From Dipylidium caninum (Eukaryota > Platyhelminthes > Cestoda > Cyclophyllidea > Dipylidiidae): a stretch of 64,000 nt of DNA. Each line of letters starts with the position of its first letter. The stretch's first letter is position 1. The DNA is taken from contig QEYB01000158.1 of NCBI GenBank assembly GCA_017562135.1, positions 186,001-250,000 on the forward strand, read 5' to 3'. Position numbers and translations under genes: made by a program. Under the pieces are notes generated by a model that saw only the letters and a list, made by a program, of their open reading frames with translations, was not told the DNA's origin and made no database searches. This document shows, piece after piece, positions 49,407 through 61,152 of the stretch.

Positions 49407-50166
49407 ATGACCAGGCAATTTCAGATTTATCTTAACCCCTCGGTGTCTTCAATCACCTATAGCTGCGTCCACTGCCGTGCACACCTAGCTGATCATAATG
49501 ATCTCATCAGCAAAGCATTTCAAGGAAGTCAAGGCCGTGCCTATCTCTTCGACAAGGTTAGAACCCCCTAGTCAAGCTCAGATGTCCGGGGTTAAATGAT
49601 TTACTTTTAATACCTTATATTCCTAGGTGGTAAATGTGAAGTCGGCGAGCGCCGAGGACCGCCTGTTGCTTACCGGCCAGCACCGGGTATCTGATTTGCA
49701 CTGTGCTAGCTGCAATTCTCTCCTCGGGTGGAAGTACGAACGTGCATTTGAGGCTAGTCAACGCTACAAGGAGGGCAAGTATATCATCGAGTTGGCTCAT
49801 TTGATTAAGGAAAACCGGTGGACCGAATCGTCCCTCCCCCCTTCACCTTCTTCGGGCTATCAGAGTGGTGAAGCAACATCACCTGTTGGCCGGCCGCCCT
49901 CTACTACAACGATACCGGTGGGCGGCCAACGAAACGAGGCTTTTGTCGTGGACAGCTCTGGTGACGAGGGTGCCGGACTGGCCTCACCAACTACCACTCT
50001 AACGCAGCAACATCGACAGGCGTCTTCTTCAATCATGAACGCGAATTCAGAATTCGGCGGTACTTTGCGTCGAACCATCGAAACTACCGCTGCTCCCGAC
50101 GTCACTTTTGAACAAACGTCTCCACAGTTGAACCCTTCGAATTTGGGATGGAATGATTTGCCTTTG
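49407..50166 (+). CDS. Yippee-like zinc-binding protein (YPEL1-4 type) with a long C-terminal tail
   Basis: Exons 49407-49556 and 49627-50166 are joined in phase 0 across a 70-nt intron. Starting [12 protein letters not shown], the protein has [32 protein letters not shown] and [20 protein letters not shown], then [20 protein letters not shown] and [14 protein letters not shown]. The two CxxC pairs form the Yippee zinc site. YPEL proteins are nuclear/centrosomal small proteins of about 120 residues and end near this last motif. Here about 120 further Ser/Thr/Pro-rich residues follow. At 50167 a strong donor (gtgagt) follows Leu. If it is not used, the frame ends with a stop at 50268. If it is used, the last exon is elsewhere, possibly 60781-61152. 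Confidence 0.92.
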
Positions 50167-50268
50167 GTGAGTCCAGCATTTTTTTCCTTCTACTCGAGCT
50201 ACAATTGTTTTGTCTTTGAATCAACATCGAGGTATAATACGAAGCAGTTAAACTTGTTTATTTGGTGA

Positions 50269-53200
50269 TTTAATTACCTTTAACAAAACCATTGGTACTC
50301 TAACCTAATTGGATACGTTTCCAGTTGGTCAGCTAGCAGTGCCTTTTCGTGCTTTATAGTATTCAAACCTAGTTCTGTGTTTCTACAATGATTTATTTCA
50401 TTTTTCAGTTGTTTTTATCTTCAAGTTTTATTCGCAAAAGGACAGAATGAGTATGGCCATCTGGTACCAGTAGTACTTTAAACCAGTGCTTCTGCTTTAT
50501 TTAAGCCATAAAACCGTTTTTTTTAATGCCAATAATTTTAATCTATGGAAAATTCTCTGATCACTTTTTGCATAAAACTATAAGCTTCCTTCTAACTTTT
50601 GCATCATTTTCATGGTCTCCTAGAAGCCTCCTACATTCCCAGGACAGTACTTTTAATAGTTCACTGTTGATTCTCGTGGCGCGTCTTGCCCAAATATTCT
50701 TCTAATCTCCTCTGATAGCACTTACCTTCCTGCATTCCTAGTGCATTCTGATTGATTCGGTGCAGAAAAGAAGCCTTAAAGGGCAAATCTTCACTTAACC
50801 TTTTTTCTATGTTGGTTGTGATTAACTTCCCAGTTTAGATTAGCTTCAGTGACATCTAAAATCTCTCCTCTCGGCCTGATCCTTCGTCTCTCATTCCCCA
50901 TTTCCCATGCCTAGCGCTTCAGGCCACACAAATGCTTCTTAGGCTGAATTTTTAATTAAGTCTACATCCTCGTCAGTTGCGTTTAAACTTTACCCATGTC
51001 AAAGATCGTGATAGTCGAGGTGGCTTGTGTTGTCACCTCAAAAGGGTGTCGTCAGTTGACTAAATTCAAGAGTCACTGGTGTCCTCGAGGACTTTCGGTA
51101 GGATGAACATGTGGCCCTCACCTCATTCGCCGCTATAAGACCGATACCGACACCTAGCGCAGTAATTCTGATTTAATTAGGGAGTAACTGCACTACCGCC
51201 ACTTATTTAAACACCTAAAGCAGTTTCCATTTAGTGACACCGCCTGCAAAGGTACTCCCCTCTCCTCCTCTTCACAAACTCAGATATCAGAGGAGTCCTG
51301 GTGCATCACCATAACCTGTTCGATAGGAAGGCTTTTGGTTTTTACCTTTCTCTGGTACTTTTAAACTTCCACTAACGTGGACGTTGTTTTCACCTAAACG
51401 CCCCTCTTGTACAATCGGAACCAACTGCTTGGGGTGGACTTGCACATCGTAGAACGGTTTTCCTGTATTGCACATTTTATGCCCTTGTTGATGGGTCGTG
51501 ACAGATAACAAGACCATAATCCACAGGCCTCGTTGGCATGGCAACTCTGTTCGCACTGTCTTTTAGATTGGCATATTTTTAAGCCTCCATGTCATAAAGT
51601 ATGATGTGTTTTCTACCACTCGTGCGTTTGATTCCCCTTTTCCCGCCCCTTATCGTCCCATCACTATTAACTGTGGCCAAACATTGGCCATATCGGCGTC
51701 GACCGACGAGGGCGTGGTGCCGCCAGCCATTCAACTTCCCCTCCGAAACGGGTGGCCACTGGTCGTCTGTCCTGCCTGCCTTTTTTCCCCCATTTTGATT
51801 GTCCCCTCCGTTGTTTATCTAAACCAACTTCACATATTTTGGTGGAGTTCCCAGGGAAACTGGAGCATTGGCATCGGCATTGATGGTAGCGGTGGTGGTG
51901 GTGGTGGTGATGGTATATCAGGACGTTTAATTCCCACGACCGCCTCGTTCACCGTTTAAATCAACCGAGAATGCATGTGTATTTACGTTCGTTGACATTG
52001 TCTCCAACACTGGTCGTATAAATACGCAAAAAGGAGTAGGAATGAGAGGAGAGAGCATGGGCCAAGTGGTGTGTGTGTCTTTCTGTTTATTTTTACTCGA
52101 AAAATTTACCTTTTACGCAGTAGAACAGGAAATGTTACCCCATTTTTTTGTTACTGAGACGACGACGATAAAAGGCCTCTACACGCAGTCGGCCTTCTCG
52201 ATGTAATTCCTCCCCTGCTGCTTGCACCACGTTACCATTTGCTACCTGTCTTCCACCCTCAGTGTGGAAATCCCCTTTCTTCTCTCGCATCTTCTCCTTG
52301 TTAAAGAAAAAGTACCTCTCTAAACAGGTGAACTTGACCAGGCCACCCCGCCTTGACGCCGTGAATTGACCTTGTCCTGTCAGCTCCTGTCATCGGTCGA
52401 AAGAGACCATGACACCAAGGCAGTATTTTGTGATTTTATTTTTTTCTTCTTTTTGTTCAACATTTCCACGCGTGATAATCGCAAAGCCTGCTGATTTGCA
52501 CCCGACAAGAGTCTCAAGCTCGACGCCATCCGACACCTACAACTTTCATCGTGTGTATTCGTCTTAGTGTGTTTGTGTGTCTTCCATTAATTTTATGCAT
52601 GTGCTGATGGTTTTCTCATCAACCTCCCCTACTTCGCGTATCTCTGTATACTTTTTTTGCCCCCCGATTTTCATTTTCTCAAACTACACCACGCCACTCG
52701 TGCTCCGTAGCATACCATTTGCATATGTATTGCTCCGGCGCGAGGATGTGGGCAGACAGCGCGATTGTCTGGATTACCACAACCTTCCCCTCCTTCCATT
52801 CCGTCTGGAAAACTCTGATTTCTGCGTCCGTGTAACCCTGTTACCTGCCTGGTAATGGTGGTGGTAGTCGTAGCGTGGTCTGCTCTCATTAAACATTCAT
52901 TTTCAAAGAGGCGAAGGCAGGTTACAGGTTTATAGCTAGGCATTGTCACTATCCGTCCCTCCGATTTTATCCATCGCGGCAACATGATTTTTTTACGTGT
53001 CTGAGCTGTGGAAGCCTGCCTTTTTCCCGGCCATGCGGAGGAGGAGGAGATTGATGCAGGCTATAAATAGGGAGTGTGACACTGTGTCGTGACTGCCTTG
53101 CGAAGGTTGGCCCGGACAAGGAGCGTCCCTCTATTCTTCCCTCTCCCAGGCCTCGTCCTGCCAAGTGCGCTCACTCCCACTGGTAGTACGACTCAACAAC

Positions 53201-56200
53201 TCTCAAGTTTCGATGCTACCGCTTTTTTTTCGCCTCCTTACAGATAAGGACACTCACATTCGACTGCCGTGACCTTATAGTTTTGCACTGCCACTGTATT
53301 CCAGATACCTGGAAGCTCTCCAGGGCAGATCATCATTGTTAAAGTCTCTGTTCGTGTCTTTCATCGTAGGTCTCGTCTCCCCAAATGCCGAGGGAGCGGG
53401 GCAAGTCGAGCATGTCGTGTTATTTTGATGGGTGACGGGAACAGAGATTCACTGAGTACCACGTGATTGGGCAAAATTCTCAAAAAATAGGTGTGACAGC
53501 ATGCCATCGAACGTCTCAGCGGTACATTTACTTCACTGGTGGGATATACGCACGGGAATCACCGCAAAGTGAGGTTGTGAAAGTCGCTTTGCGGCTGCCT
53601 TGACACTATTTTCCCCTTCCTGTGTCTTGATTCAAGTCTGCAAAGCGTAGGGACTTGAGGAGAGTTGCCCTCCTTCCCTCCTTTTCCTCCCTGATAGTTT
53701 GGGCCTGCCGATTGCGTCATTTCAGTGTGGAATGCGCTTGGGAGGGAGAGAAAAAGAGAAAGACAGACGGAGAGAGAAGCAAAGTCATTTACTTTGGAGC
53801 GTCAGGCGTTATTTAAACGGATTTGTGCTTCACCGCAACACTACCGAATGCCCTCACCGAGGTCGAGGCTGTCACTCACCTTGGCGGTGATGGAACCTGC
53901 TTCTAACTGGTCCTTCTCTTCCTTTGTCCATCATCACCGCCATAACAGCTCAAAGTATGGGGGAATAACACCTCATACTTCCTCTCTGAGGCCCCCTTTT
54001 GGCCGACTTTGCTTAGAAATTAGTAACCGCGGATGATATGTTCACACGCTCCTTCGTTGTTCCTTTTTTTATTACTCGCGTCATCGTTAGCGCGCAGATG
54101 GGCGCCTGTGTGAACTATTCTTCCTTCTAACACAAAAGTCTAATGTCCTCGTCTGATGCGTGCCAGGACGGTTTTGTGTCTCCGTCCACTGGCAGGTGCA
54201 CCGGTTGCCCGGGAAATTGTTGTAAAAGAACAGTTTAGCCATCGTCTGGAGCGAAGTGAATAACATGGCAGGAGCTTCTTCCATGGCTTAGGTCTGCGAA
54301 AGAGGTGGTAAAGAAGCCTCTTCCTCCGCCTCGGTCTCCTTTTCCTCCCCTTCGGTCCCCTCCTCATTCCCTTCCTTGGTCTCCTCCTTTCACTTGATAT
54401 CGACCGGCCGTCCGACTTTTTTGCCTCTCCTCCAGCCAATGGGACAACTCAACTTTATTAGGAGAAGGCTCAGCACTTAGTGTGTTTTTATATTAATTTA
54501 CGGTAGCGCTCCTCTCGACTTTATGCTCGAGGAGAGGTTGTTTGGCTGGCTGGTTGCTTGGATGTTTTTAGCAACAAAAGATGATTGTTTATGGCGGTTA
54601 TGATGTTGCTGGTGGTGGTGGCTAATTTAAAATCGCGTCCAATTGGGCTGCATCGTATATGCGCTTAACAGGCCGGGGATTTGCACATCTTTTGCGGCGA
54701 AACTCACCTTTCTACGCGATTTGATACGCCCATCAGCGCAGTTCCGTGGAATCCTTCCTCTAAAGACTGGGCTCAGAGGTTTCCAATTTTCCAAGCGCTC
54801 TACTTAATCACCACCCACATCTTTCCAGGCCTCTAAATTACCCTTTATGATGATTAATTTTGTCGCTGGACTGCATAAGTCAATTGGGAGAGTTTAGAAT
54901 GGCCACAGGAGACGCAAACATCTGCCTCCAAGGGCAATTCCCGCTCCACCCACTAACTTGGCACGGGGAGGACTCGAGTTAAACTGGTCGCCTGCTTTTC
55001 TCTCACTTCCGTTGTAATCTCCCACTCCACCTTGTACTTTTAACACGGGGGAAGAGTGCAGACTGCCTTAGTGGGACACGAGGCAGGCCGAACAAGGCCA
55101 AGCCGTCACGGACCGGACTAAACCGGCTCCTCTAAGCATGCGTGTGTGTGCATGTGTGTGGAATATCACTGTTTTTTCCCCGTCTTCTCCATTGGTCAGC
55201 CCTACGGGAATTCGTGCGCGCATTAGTGACTGAATCGCCATGTCAACGGGTTGACCGCCGCCCTGGCCACGATTTCGTGTCTCCTCCTCCGCACCCTTGT
55301 CTTCTCTCCACAAATTAACTCCACCCGCTGCCGAGGCGGATGGTCAGTGTGCGGTCAGAGCCCACGAGTCTGTGGAAGTAGTAAGGTCGAAGCTTAGGCG
55401 TGTCAGTCTGACGAGTTGAAGGGAAGGAACTTCAAGTGGAGCCCAGTTTTCCAACCCTACTTATTTTATCCACTTCTTTCTCTCTCCAATTCTGTCTGCT
55501 ACAGCTTTTGCGCCACCGCTGAATGCCTAAACACACCTTGTATCTGAGCCCCATCGCCGCCTAATGGCCTACGTTTAGTGAAGCTATTTTCTGGCCATCT
55601 CGACTAATCTTTCGGTGGGACGGGGTGGGGAGGGCGGTCTTATTGCTGGCCATAGGTCCAGTGTGGAGGGGGAAGCAGGCGACAGAAGCGCTGCCTGTCT
55701 ACATCGCATGCATGTACGGCTGTCCATCGGACTTGGCTGCTTCGTTCTCTATTTTATTGCATCTATGCGAGAATTGGCCTCCACTCTCATCGTTCCGGTG
55801 GATTTTCCCCTTCGCGTCCTCCCCCTGAAACCCGCCTCCTCTGCTCCCTCTCGTCCTCCCTTTTTCTCGACCGCCCCGCCTGCGCTTTTGAACATCAAGT
55901 GGCGGTTTGGTTGCTCTTAAACACCCCGAATTGCTTCTCTCCCCGACAACAACAATAATAAGTGCAAAAGGAGGGTTTAACAGCCTCCCTCCCTTCCTTG
56001 TCGTAACGTCAACTGCACTCTCCTTTTTTTCTGGCTTTCGTGCTACGAGCTAATGAGTCGAAGGCGCCTCTCCTCACAGTCTAAGCAGGAGAGCCGAGAG
56101 CTTTTCTTCCCCTTGTTTCCCACTTCTCTCGGAGTACGTGACGGGGAAGGATCTGGTTGCAGTGATTTATGGCCTTTCTGCCGCCTTCGCGTCCGCCGAA

Positions 56201-57545
56201 CTGTGTCCTCTTACGCCAATCTCCTCTTTCCCGAAAACGCTCCATTCAACGCCGAGTACGGAGAATGGAGAGAAGGATGAATCGTGAAGTTTGTCCACTT
56301 ATTTTTCACTTTGTGCCTTCTCCACCCTCCAATCTCAATACTGTGTCCATAATCGCAATTAATGAGTTTGAGCTACGTGGATTGTCGGAATCTCGTCGCA
56401 TAAACCCCGAAGAGTTTGTCGAAACACACCGCAGATAAATTGAAAGTGTTTGTATTTTTTGTTATCTCTGATGCACATTTTTTCGAATCTCCTGTTTCAG
56501 TCATCCTTTCACCTTTCCGATTCGAATGCTTTTTACAGCAGGTTGTCCTGTTGGTCTCTCTCCCCCTCCAAGTGCTCCGCTCCTTCCCCTTCTCCTCCTC
56601 TTCCTCGTCTCTTCCTCCTTTTCTTCATTTCGTCCCCGACTCGTCGTCCTCATCCTCCTCTTCGTTCTCTTTCTCCTCGACTCCTGGTTCTCGTCCTCTT
56701 CCTCCTTTTCCTCCTTCTCCTCTTCCCTAAGCTGCTTGAATAGTGCAAAGTAAGATGTCCAGTTGACCGATTGTTCCACCACTTCACTCCTTGCCAACTC
56801 TAGGAGAGTGTACTTTGCATTCTGAAGTGCACATTATTCTTTTTTTACGATAAAATCTCACTTTTGACAGGCGATGCACTTAGTACGCTGGTAGAATTAG
56901 TGACTCGTGCCACTACACTCTGCTTGTCAGGACAACTGTCATTTGGCCTTCCCGGTGCCCCCCCTGCGATTTCCATTCCCAGTCGTTGTCTCTGACCCCC
57001 GTCCTCCTCTTCTCCCGCGTGCCCGATGCCCTCGACCGCTGTCCGCCGTCTCGACTGTCTCGACATTGTCCAAATACGAATCTCTTCCGCGGTTTCTGCC
57101 ACCCGAACTTTTCCTCTCGGCCTTATTGACTGCAGTTGAAGTCTTTTTCGTAGTGCTGTTCTGCTGTTTTACACTACGGCGGAGCCATAACCCGCATCCC
57201 TTTGGCATTACTGCGTTAGGAGTTTTTCTCTCACTGTACTTCTCTCTGATTAAAGTACTTTCAGGCGATCCTGTCATTTTCAAATCCACGAAAAAAGCTT
57301 CCGGTGAGCAGATTACCCTTTTCCCTGGGTGATGCTCGTGCGACGCGGTGTAGTTGCAGTCACGTGATTACCCTAGACATAGTAGTACCCGGAAAAAACA
57401 TGGAAATTTCTTTCGTTTTCCCTTTCTATTCGAAGAAAAGCACTACTTGAAAGGCCTTTCCACCATCAACTGCCTATGCCATGGTAGTCCACCCCCCTCT
57501 GCAATCACCCATTTCTCCCGGCGGCCGTGTATAGCCTGTTTTGGG
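50269..57545. other. Gene-free stretch downstream of the YPEL core exons
   Basis: The sequence is mixed in composition, with a short (GGT)n run at about 51890-51911 and a pyrimidine-rich stretch at 56570-56730. No exon with recognisable homology was found. It may be intron of the YPEL gene if the donor at 50167 is used. Confidence 0.4.
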
Positions 57546-57552
57546 CGATGGG

Positions 57553-58318
57553 GGCTTTCAGTCACCGCCCAAAGAGTTCTTTCCACATTCTACATCCTCT
57601 CGTGCTTCTTCTGTGTGCAATTTCCGACCGAGGTCCCGCAGCCTCGACACTTTCACGCACGAGTGTTGGTGCTGTCTCCCCCTCCGCGTTGCTGCGTTGT
57701 TGTTTCTAACGAAAACCTAACGTGTCATTTCACCTGACTCGTCTTCGTTTGTGTCAGAAGGCGTGATTTTTACGCTTTCAGATTTTTGTTTAAACTAATT
57801 TAGATTGTTGGTACTGCCCCGAGGGTTATCGTGGAGTGGAATGTAGGAAATTCAGTTACTGGGTTGTTGTTTCTAAGGAAAATCTAACGTGTTGTCAACA
57901 CACACACACACACGTCTCACCTTGGTCTCTGCAAAGTTCATTTCATCCTACAGGTCACATCCTCCTCGCCCTTCCTCTCCGCCTTCTCCACCTTCTCGGC
58001 TCCTACTCCTCTTCCTTTTCCTCCTCCTTCGCCTTTCTTTTCTTATCCTCCTCTTTTCCTCTCGTCCTTCTCTTCCTCCCTCCTTGGCTCCTCTTCTTCC
58101 TCTCCTACTCCTCCCCCTTTTCCTACTTCTCCTTCTTTTCCTCCTCGCCGTTTTCCTCCTCCTTCCCCACATCTTCGTCGGTTACTCCTCCTCTTTGATC
58201 GTTTCACCTTGTTCCCACCTCGTCTTCATTACCTTCCGGCTTCTCCTCACTCAACCCGTGGAACTCTACTTCCATACGGTTCAGTCTTTGTTCTTTCCAC
58301 CCCGCTGAATGCTCTCAC
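57553..58318 (+). repeat. Tandem segmental duplication, copy 1
   Basis: Two blocks here recur downstream. Block A, 57553 to about 57700 (gtcaccgc, then ttccacattct and the cctctcgtgc block), resembles 58343-58530. Block B, 57726-58318 (catttcacctgact, then the block with gagggttatcg and gggttgttgtttc, then caacccgtggaac), resembles 59079-59565. A motif like gttgttgtttctaa followed by acctaacgtgt occurs three times, near 57700, 57862 and 59220. Confidence 0.8.
57958..58195 (+). repeat. Long polypyrimidine tract
   Basis: About 240 nt are almost wholly C and T, with CTCC/CTTC/TCCTC units. A shorter counterpart lies at the matching place of copy 2 (59316-59378). Such tracts can form triplex (H-DNA). 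Confidence 0.8.
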
Positions 58319-58342
58319 ATTTCGGTGGGAGTTTTTTTGGTG

Positions 58343-59565
58343 GGTTTAGTCACCGCACACAGAGCTTTTTCCACATTCTCCATCTTCTCGTGCCTCTTCT
58401 GTGTGTAATTCCCCACCGAGGTCTCGGACCTCGTTGGATTCGCCTAGAACAGGGAATCTCGCGGTTAAACCGAGTGTTCACTTTTACGCACGAGTGGTGG
58501 TGTCGCTCCGCCTCCGCCTTTTCTGTCCACCACGTGGCGAACAAAACACTATCAGTGTTGTTGAACAGACTGGTGGCTGTAAGGCAGCCTAGACGCCATT
58601 CTGATGATCTGAAAGGGCGTCTTCCTTATGTCCGTCCAAGCTCTAAATTTGCCCTTTTTTCATTTTTTTCTCCCCCCCTCCCCTCCCCTCCCCTCCGAAA
58701 AGCCCTTTCTAATTGCTTTTTAAATGATGAGGCACGGCGTAAAATAGCCCCATTTCACCCTTCTTCATGAGTGCCCAGAGCCGAGGAAATTCCTCTCTTG
58801 GCAGGTGATCTTTTCATCGTCCAATTCACCTCGGTTTAGTTTGTTTTACTTTTGTTTTGTTTCATAATAGAAAAGCGAACTGCTCGCGCCCCCTCTCACC
58901 CCCCCCCACCTTCCTCCTCCTTCACTCCGAGCCTCCACCCTCTCCCTCTCGGGTGCTTTTCTGTTCGCGTCCTCCCCTCCGCTGCCTGTTGACATGCCTC
59001 TGTGAAAAACAAGTCGGATTTCGTGCGTGACCCGATTCGAAGGCACCTGCATTCACTGCCCTGCCTCCCCTCGGTGGTCATTTCACCTGACTAGTCTTCG
59101 TTTAACCTGTCGGAGGCCGTGATTTTGACGTTTTCAGATTTTTGTTTAAAATCACTTTGGATTGTTGTTACTGCCTCGAGGGTTATCGCAGAATTGAATG
59201 TAGAAAATTTAGTTACTGGGTTGTTGTTTCCAAGAAAAACCTAACGTGTTGTTGACACACTTCTCTCCTTTGTCTCTGTAAAGCTCATTTCATACTAAAA
59301 GTCGCCTACTCCTGGCCCTTTTCTCCTTCTCTTCCTTATCTTCTTCCTCCTCCCCTCCTTCTTCTTCCTCCTCCTCTCTAATCGCTTCACCTTGTTCTTT
59401 TCTCGTCTATCACTAATGACTTATTTGACATTTAAAATAAAATATTGGCACAGAACAGAGGCATCCTCATTACCTTCCAGCTTCTCCTCATTCAACCCGT
59501 GGAACGCTACTTCCATACAGCTCAGTTCTTGTTATTCCACCTCGCTGAATGCCTTCACATTTCTG
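58343..59565 (+). repeat. Tandem segmental duplication, copy 2
   Basis: This is the partner of the copy above in the same orientation. About 550 nt (58531-59078) separate its A and B blocks, where copy 1 has almost no spacer. Its B block contains an extra segment near 59405-59460 that is absent from copy 1. Confidence 0.8.
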
Positions 59566-59711
59566 TCTCGCACTGCCAGCAGCACTTGTCTCACCTCTCC
59601 TGTGGGAGAAGGGGACGATGCGGTCGTAACGAGGCCAATTGCATTCGGGGATTGTGAGAATTCTCGTTTTATTTTAATCGCAACTGCGAGTAGCCAGGCA
59701 CTTAGACCGGT

Positions 59712-59726
59712 GGGGGGGGGGGGGGG
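59712..59726 (+). repeat. G15 homopolymer
   Basis: Fifteen consecutive G follow the second duplication copy. A length error from sequencing is likely at such a run. Confidence 0.9.
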
Positions 59727-60780
59727 AGGCCATTAAAAACATGCATTCAGACTCCAATTTTGTTTCATTTTACTGTCTTCCTTCGAACGCATTGAGTGTA
59801 AAATCTTTGGTGCGTCTCAGAGACTCAATTTTTTTCCTCCTCCTCGTCCTCCTCCTCCCTCGCCGTATTTCGTACACTTCCCGTTATAAATAGTCGTTTG
59901 GCGTTTCCGCTCTCCGAGCTCCTTGTCTCTCTTGATGCGCACCATCGCCAAGACAGCCTACCCGACTGGGGGAACAGCAAATTCGGTGAGGAGAGGGACA
60001 CTGCTCCGTTCATGCCCCATTTCCTTTTTCCCCGGTAATCTGCTGGACGGGATGAAATCGAAGGTTTCTTGTCTAGCTACAAAGTCAGGCTTTACTTGTT
60101 CCTTCTCTGACATAGTTTTTTAGTTGTCCAAATACACCAAAGTGCTCAAATTTCCTTGCCCGACTCGTTTTTTCTCTTCCTCATCGCCCTTTCTTCTTGA
60201 TTTTCCGGGTAAATGCCTTTCCACATCTTCTCTTCCTCGTCGTCTCCTCCTCCGTCTTACAAGTTTTGTATCCTTTTTGTCGGTGGAGCGATGTAAATCG
60301 AGGGGAAAAGGGCCTCTTGGAGGGATGAATTCGGCTTACACCCCGCTGGAATCGACTTCCTCCCGTCTAAATTTCGTTTCTTTCTTTCAACTATGCGTGC
60401 AGATTAACATTTTTCCTTGCGAGACCTCTGAAATCGCCCACAGAAAATGGGTGAAACACCGAAAAACTTCCTCTTGCGTGGTTTCCACTTGAGTCAAGCA
60501 CCTCCTTCTTCCATCTCTCGGAGGAGGGGAAAAATTTGTTCACATTTTTGCCGGTCGTACCTTTTAGTGTGGCCAGTTAGATCTGCAACTTGCCTTCCTC
60601 TCCTCTTTCCTCTATCCTTCTGGCATTTTTCACTTTGTCTCTACGAGGGAAGCGTGTATACGAGCAACTAAGGCGGCTTTTATAAGGATACTTGCGATAC
60701 CGTTTATAAAATTAGACTCAGACGCAAATTTGGGATTAGAATTCTCGTATTGCCTGTTTTTTTTGTTTGTTTGTTCGCAG
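59727..60780. other. Sequence before the orphan terminal exon
   Basis: No recognisable exon was found. The stretch ends in a strong branch/pyrimidine tract and a CAG acceptor at 60780, so at least the right part is probably intron. Confidence 0.4.
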
Positions 60781-61152
60781 AACGATGATTGTTTCCTCTC
60801 GCACTCCTTCTCCACCTACGAGATTGCACCCACACGTTCCTCCACCATCCGTCGAGCGCCCGTCTCCCTCTTCCACCCAACTCACATCGCCACCTCCGCC
60901 GCTGAGGTTCCGCTTCTCTCCGCCCTGCCGGACGTGGACGCGGACGTGGATGCGGAGGTCGTGATGGGGGCGGAGGGAGGACTACATCGGCCCACCTCCC
61001 TCCTGCCCCCCACTGCCATCCCCTCCTTTTCCACCGAGGCTGTCCAGACCGCCTCTGCTGCCACCGCCGCCCTGGCCGCTTCGTCTGGTTTCTGCCCCGC
61101 CAGTGCGTCGGCGGACAGTGAAGCGGTGGTGTTCAGCGCAGCGTTGGAATAA
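60781..61152 (+). CDS. Orphan 3'-terminal exon of an unidentified protein
   Basis: A textbook acceptor (tgcctgttttttttgtttg, then ttcgcag) is followed by an open frame of 123 codons ending in TAA. The frame starts in phase 0 (NDDCFLSHSFSTYEIAPTRS) and includes EVPLLSALPDVDADVDAEVV and a Ser/Ala-rich end. No domain is recognised. GC-rich third positions resemble those of the ACF1 late exons. The nearest plus-strand gene upstream with an unused phase-0 donor is YPEL (50167), so this could be its last exon across a 10.6-kb intron. Transcript data would decide. Confidence 0.45.
   Translation, partial: NDDCFLSHSFSTYEIAPTRSSTIRRAPVSLFHPTHIATSAAEVPLLSALPDVDADVDAEVVMGAEGGLHRPTSLLPPTAIPSFSTEAVQTASAATAALAASSGFCPASASADSEAVVFSAALE

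Noticed and set aside
51606..51959. Possible exon with PYRPITINCGQTLAIS
   Set aside because: The frame looks faintly protein-like but lacks a convincing acceptor and any recognised domain, and it ends in a (GGT)n run.
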